A DNA stretch of 64,000 nt from assembly GCA_964611645.1 (NCBI GenBank), contig CAZTAO010000023.1:1-64000 (forward strand), written 5' to 3'. The position numbers and the translations under genes are program-made. Position 1 is the stretch's first letter; every line of letters starts with the position of its first letter. Under the pieces are notes generated by a model. It made no database searches. It worked only from the letters and a program-made list of their open reading frames with translations, and was not told the origin of the DNA. Below are positions 60,856 to 64,000 of the stretch, one piece after another. Source of the DNA: CAZTAO01 sp964611645. Lineage in GTDB: Bacteria > Armatimonadota > UBA5829.

Positions 60856-62220
60856 TTACAGGCTACTCGCTCCCGCCAGCCCCGGCCCGGTTTTGGGCAG
60901 TATCAGCACCAGGGCGTAGTTGGTGAAGTACTTGCGGGCTACCCTCTGAACGTCTGCGGCGGTTACCTTATCCAGGTCGTCTGGGAATGACCGGTATTTC
61001 TCGTAACCGTAGCCTGACGCTTCCTGCCAGCCGAGCTCGTATGCCCTGTCCATCAGGTGCTGATGTGAAAGCGCGTAGGCGCCGATTGTGAAGCCTTTGG
61101 CGCGGAGGAAGTCGGTGTCAGATAGAGGGGCCGACTTCATCTGGTTCACCAGAGCCAGTATCTCAGTCTTGGACTTATCCAGCACCGCCGTTGCGCTCAT
61201 CTCCGGGACCGATAGCTTGTATGGGTCCGTGAGCACGTATGCGACCACGTGGCTCTGGTTCACAAGCTTGGGGTACATAACCCCCAACTCGTAACCGATG
61301 CCCTGCTGCTGGCGAATCTCCCTGAACATCAGCGAACCCTTGCCTCCGCCCAGCGCGTTGGCTGCGACGAGCATCGCGGGGTAGTCGGCCGCCTTGACCC
61401 CTGGCGCTAGCCATCCCATTGTGAGATACGCGACCCGGATGTCGCCTTCGGTGATGAATGTCTTGTCTCTGTCCAGCGACTCGTCGGGAATCGAGCGCTG
61501 AAGAGGCAGCTTGCGGGCCTCCATTCCAGCGAACGCCATGTTGGCCCTTTGCAGGACCTGATCAGTGGTCACATCCCCAACTACCGAGATCACTATGTTG
61601 TTGGGAACGTAGTAGGCGTCGAAGAAGTTCTTCAAGTCGGCGGTGGTGGCCTTGCGAACTACCCGCTCAAACCCGAGAGTAGGCCGCTTGTAGCCGTTGT
61701 CTTCATATAGCTGTGCGCGGGTCTGATTGTATGAGCGCTCGGCAATGTCGGTCTGGGTGGCACCCAACCCGGCGAGAATCCCCGCCCTTACTTTCTCCAC
61801 GAACTCGTCCTCGAACTTAGCCTCGGTAACGCACTCCGACACCAGGGAGAAAGCCTTGTTGAACATCGGAGCGGTGGTCACAGCCCGAACGGTTGCGAAG
61901 TCCAGGTTCCATTGAGAATCCACGTTGCCGCCGACCGCCTCAGCTATGTTCGCTATGTCTTCCGCGCGGCTGTTCCTGGTGCTGGCGAGGAGAAGCTGGG
62001 AGACAAAGTTACCGATGCCGGCTGTCTGGATGGACTCCTGGGCCGCGCCCGTGCCCACCATCGCCGCGATGGCGACCAGCCCGCTGCCAGGCTCTTCCTT
62101 CACGACAATCCGCAGACCGTTCTCCAGGGTGCGTTTCTGGATGTCGGTCCGGGTTGGCGCGGCGATGCAGCAGCCGCAGGCGATAGTTGTGACTAGAATG
62201 ATAGCCAGGACAAGCCTCAT
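60856..62220 (-). CDS. M16-family peptidase-like protein, inactive subunit
   Basis: A 454-aa protein with signal peptide (MRLVLAIILVTTIACGCCIA; Cys could make it a lipoprotein). The fold is that of M16 (pitrilysin/MPP-like): TLENGLRIVVKEEPGSG start, LGGGKGSLMFREIRQQQGIGYELG near residue 315. The usual zinc motif H-x-x-E-H is missing: GIGNFVSQLL occupies its place. Such M16B proteins pair with an active partner and provide the Arg/Tyr side of the site. It overlaps the active gene upstream (ATGA), so they are coupled and probably form a heterodimer in the periplasm. Confidence 0.9.
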   Translation of the reverse strand: MRLVLAIILVTTIACGCCIAAPTRTDIQKRTLENGLRIVVKEEPGSGLVAIAAMVGTGAAQESIQTAGIGNFVSQLLLASTRNSRAEDIANIAEAVGGNVDSQWNLDFATVRAVTTAPMFNKAFSLVSECVTEAKFEDEFVEKVRAGILAGLGATQTDIAERSYNQTRAQLYEDNGYKRPTLGFERVVRKATTADLKNFFDAYYVPNNIVISVVGDVTTDQVLQRANMAFAGMEARKLPLQRSIPDESLDRDKTFITEGDIRVAYLTMGWLAPGVKAADYPAMLVAANALGGGKGSLMFREIRQQQGIGYELGVMYPKLVNQSHVVAYVLTDPYKLSVPEMSATAVLDKSKTEILALVNQMKSAPLSDTDFLRAKGFTIGAYALSHQHLMDRAYELGWQEASGYGYEKYRSFPDDLDKVTAADVQRVARKYFTNYALVLILPKTGPGLAGASSL

Positions 62221-63581
62221 TTGACGGGCTCCTTCTCTGGTTCGATGCTGAGGATTACAGCCTTGTTGGGGTCGAGGTACTTCTTCGCAACCGATTTCAG
62301 GTCGTCGTTGGTTACTGAGACTACTATATCCACATACTGGTCGGCAAGCGTCGGGTCCGCGATTGTCCAGTAGAACCCGTATGAACCCGCGCGGCCTTCG
62401 TAGGTTTCGTTCTCGAACGCATAGTCGCCCAGCAGCGACCTCTGAGCGACCCCCAGTTCCCCGGGCGACAGCCCGTTCTCGCGGAGAGCCTCGACGCGAG
62501 CCAGAATGGCGGCTACGGCATCGGATTCGCTTCCCGGCTTCACCATTGCGAAGATCGCCATGCAACTTGGGTACTTCTGAGTGAGGAAATCGGATGTCAC
62601 GTCCGACGCCAGTTTCTTGTTCTTGACCAACTCCTCGGAAAGCCAACTCCTGTAGCCCAGGCCGAGGTGGGTGAGAAGTATGTCGGTTGCGCAGACTTCC
62701 TTGAAATCAGCAACTCCTGGGCCAAGATAGCCTATGGCGAGGGTGGGCGCGGGGATGTTGGCGGTGACGGTCTTCCTGACCTGCGCGGCCGGCGGCTTCG
62801 GAGATTCGAGGTCAGGGATGGGTACATCGATTTGCTTGCCCTGGAAATACTTGCCTATGGAGTTGACGACCTGGCTGGAATCGAAATCGCCCACCACCAC
62901 CACCGCCATATTCGACGGCGTGTAGTACTTCGTGTAGAAATCCTGAATGGTCTTTCGGGTCATGCCCCGTATGCTGGAAGACGTGCCTTCAAGCGGGAGG
63001 GCATAGGGGAACTTGCCGTAGATGTCCTGCCCCAGAATGTCTAGAGCCACGCCAAACGGCTTTGTCGACTTGGCGGCGATCTCGTCCAGAATCACGAGCT
63101 TTTCTTTCGCAATCTCCTGCTCTCGGAATAGAGGGCTGCTTACGGAGTCGGCCAGGACCTCTATCGCCTTGTCGAGATAGCGGGATGCGATGGTGCCTCC
63201 AAAGTGGGTCCAGTCACGTGATGTGTGGCCGTTGAGGGTCGCCCCGAGGCTCTCCATCTCGATATCCACAGCCCCATTGGGCCGCTTCTGGGAGCCGGCG
63301 AAGACCAGGTGCTCGATCATATGAGAGACGCCGCTGATCTCGGGAGTCTCCCTGCAGGTTCCGGCCTTTACCCATATATCCACCGCCGCCAGCTCTGCCG
63401 CATGGTCCTCGGAGAGGACAACGGTCAGCCCGTTGCCCATCTTGGTGACCGTACAACCCCTGCCCGCACACATGGCAGCGGATGCCGATAGAATAGCGAG
63501 CGCAAGGATCGACGCGACGCCAATTGTCGATAGCCGATGGCCAATGGCTGTTGGCACTGTGCGCCATACGCTAAGTCTCAT
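62217..63581 (-). CDS. M16-family zinc peptidase, active subunit
   Basis: A 454-aa exported metallopeptidase with HMIEH (H-x-x-E-H, about residue 90) and the downstream Glu in KEKLVILDEIA. It has the family start MGNGLTVVLSEDHAAE, and a TLAIGYLGPGVADF block. The signal sequence (IGVASILALAILSASAAMCA) is preceded by an unusual N-region (MRLSVWRTVPTAIGHRLS), part of which is an R7 repeat. ATG 63581 has GGAGG immediately upstream. Coupled with the inactive partner through an ATGA overlap. Role in processing or degrading peptides is inferred. Confidence 0.92.
   Translation of the reverse strand: MRLSVWRTVPTAIGHRLSTIGVASILALAILSASAAMCAGRGCTVTKMGNGLTVVLSEDHAAELAAVDIWVKAGTCRETPEISGVSHMIEHLVFAGSQKRPNGAVDIEMESLGATLNGHTSRDWTHFGGTIASRYLDKAIEVLADSVSSPLFREQEIAKEKLVILDEIAAKSTKPFGVALDILGQDIYGKFPYALPLEGTSSSIRGMTRKTIQDFYTKYYTPSNMAVVVVGDFDSSQVVNSIGKYFQGKQIDVPIPDLESPKPPAAQVRKTVTANIPAPTLAIGYLGPGVADFKEVCATDILLTHLGLGYRSWLSEELVKNKKLASDVTSDFLTQKYPSCMAIFAMVKPGSESDAVAAILARVEALRENGLSPGELGVAQRSLLGDYAFENETYEGRAGSYGFYWTIADPTLADQYVDIVVSVTNDDLKSVAKKYLDPNKAVILSIEPEKEPVK
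63530..63575. repeat. R7 repeat within the M16 signal-peptide coding region
   Basis: GATGGCCAATGGCTGTTGGC and GCGCCATACGC words match R7 (3480, 26885). They encode the TVPTAIGHRLS stretch of the M16 N-terminus. Confidence 0.65.
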
Positions 63582-63689
63582 AGAACCTCCAGTGGCTGTG
63601 GCTCGAATAGAGGACAATCCACAGTCTGCGGCAGTAGGCTGCACGCCACCGCGCAGACTACCAACAATTGTTCAGAGTGGGTGAGAAAC

Positions 63690-63775
63690 CCCCTCTCCCC
63701 GGCCTCCGGGGAGAGGCGCTGCCCGGAAGCAGACCCTAGCGGAGCGGGGCTGCGATAGGGTTGGGGTGAGGGGAA
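63690..63775. repeat. R3-type intergenic repeat, long copy
   Basis: CCCCTCTCCCCGGCCTCCGG and GGAGAGG hairpin, then ACCCTAGCGGAGCGGGGCTG and GGTTGGGGTGAGGGG. Relative of 13761-13802. Confidence 0.75.
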
Positions 63776-63852
63776 GAGATGAAGCTTCCGATATATCGCT
63801 CACCAAGACTGAACTATTACGACTACTATTCCCAATACTTGACCATACCTAT

Positions 63853-63858
63853 TATAAT
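63853..63858 (+). promoter_or_regulatory. -10 element very close to the rodA start
   Basis: A perfect TATAAT is 5 nt before the GTG start at 63864. No good -35 at the right distance; TTGACC (63839-63844) is too close. This spacing fits a leaderless mRNA. Confidence 0.45.
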
Positions 63859-63863
63859 TGATT

Positions 63864-64000
63864 GTGCGTACTTGCGCTAACCTGCCGCAACCGCCTTCGT
63901 GGAGCAGCTTCTTGGACCGGCGTTCTTTCAGAAATCTCGACTACTCATTACTCATCTGCGCTTTGAGCATCCTTGTGTACGGCTGTCTTATGATCTACAG
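63864..64000 (+). CDS. rodA: RodA/FtsW/SpoVE-family protein, 5' part only
   Basis: A SEDS-family peptidoglycan polymerase, cut by the window end after 45 codons. The visible part is FLDRRSFRNLDYSLLICALS then ILVYGCLMIY, typical of the N-terminal cytoplasmic tail and first membrane segment of RodA. GTG 63864 is used; TTG 63912 is an alternative that starts exactly before DRRSFRNLD. No SD is visible at GTG 63864, but a TATAAT lies 5 nt upstream. RodA is favoured over FtsW only by the short R-N-x-D-Y start. Confidence 0.75.
   Translation, partial: MRTCANLPQPPSWSSFLDRRSFRNLDYSLLICALSILVYGCLMIY

Noticed and set aside
1..64000. tRNA or rRNA genes, CRISPR arrays, transposases, replication origin
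   Set aside because: I looked in the gaps on both strands and saw no convincing cloverleaf, rRNA, spacer array, DDE/Y1 transposase or DnaA-box cluster.

Overview
This is bacterial DNA of moderately high G+C content with strong Shine-Dalgarno sites, several GTG and TTG starts, lipoproteins, and many short intergenic inverted repeats. It looks like a contig from a metagenome-derived, saccharolytic bacterium. The gene families fit a group such as Armatimonadota, Planctomycetota or relatives, but no phylum marker settles this. The 10-N run at 8930-8939 marks a scaffold join.

Region 1 (about 0.1-36.7 kb) is a large carbohydrate-catabolism locus. A minus-strand set (5799 down to 159) carries a GH42-type beta-galactosidase, a beta-propeller hydrolase-like protein, an unknown 276-aa protein and an unknown 224-aa protein. 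It diverges from a plus-strand GH78 rhamnosidase at 5939. Then come two XRE-cupin regulators, a DegT aminotransferase, a hydroxypyruvate-isomerase-like protein, a URO-D-family protein with an in-frame stop, two propeller proteins, a DUF4838 lipoprotein, a divergent GH78, a clan-A hydrolase lipoprotein, a further propeller protein, an HpcH/HpaI aldolase, a 111-aa single-domain protein, two more members of the 220-aa family, a GH127 arabinofuranosidase, a very large GH42-like protein and an 878-aa probable alpha-toroid protein. The enzymes suggest breakdown of rhamnose- and arabinose-containing plant polymers such as pectin side chains. No sugar transporter or sugar kinase is present.

Region 2 (36.8-45.1 kb) has a metallophosphoesterase-PHP fusion, a DUF2339 membrane protein and three tandem paralogous lipoproteins with propeller-like repeats. 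Region 3 (45.2-51.7 kb) has a T-box leader and valS, a TIM-barrel isomerase and another clan-A hydrolase.

Region 4 (51.9-64 kb) is mostly housekeeping. It contains, on the minus strand, a RarA-macrodomain fusion, an SF2 helicase with a hydrophobic hairpin and a RibD-C reductase; groES-groEL under a CIRCE element; a DUF6485-nth operon; a pair of M16 peptidases (one inactive-looking); and the start of a rodA/ftsW gene at the right edge.

At least ten families of short inverted repeats are scattered between genes. Some have entered coding regions: the GH78 at 5939, the end of the GH42 gene at 3538, and the M16 signal peptide at 63530-63575.
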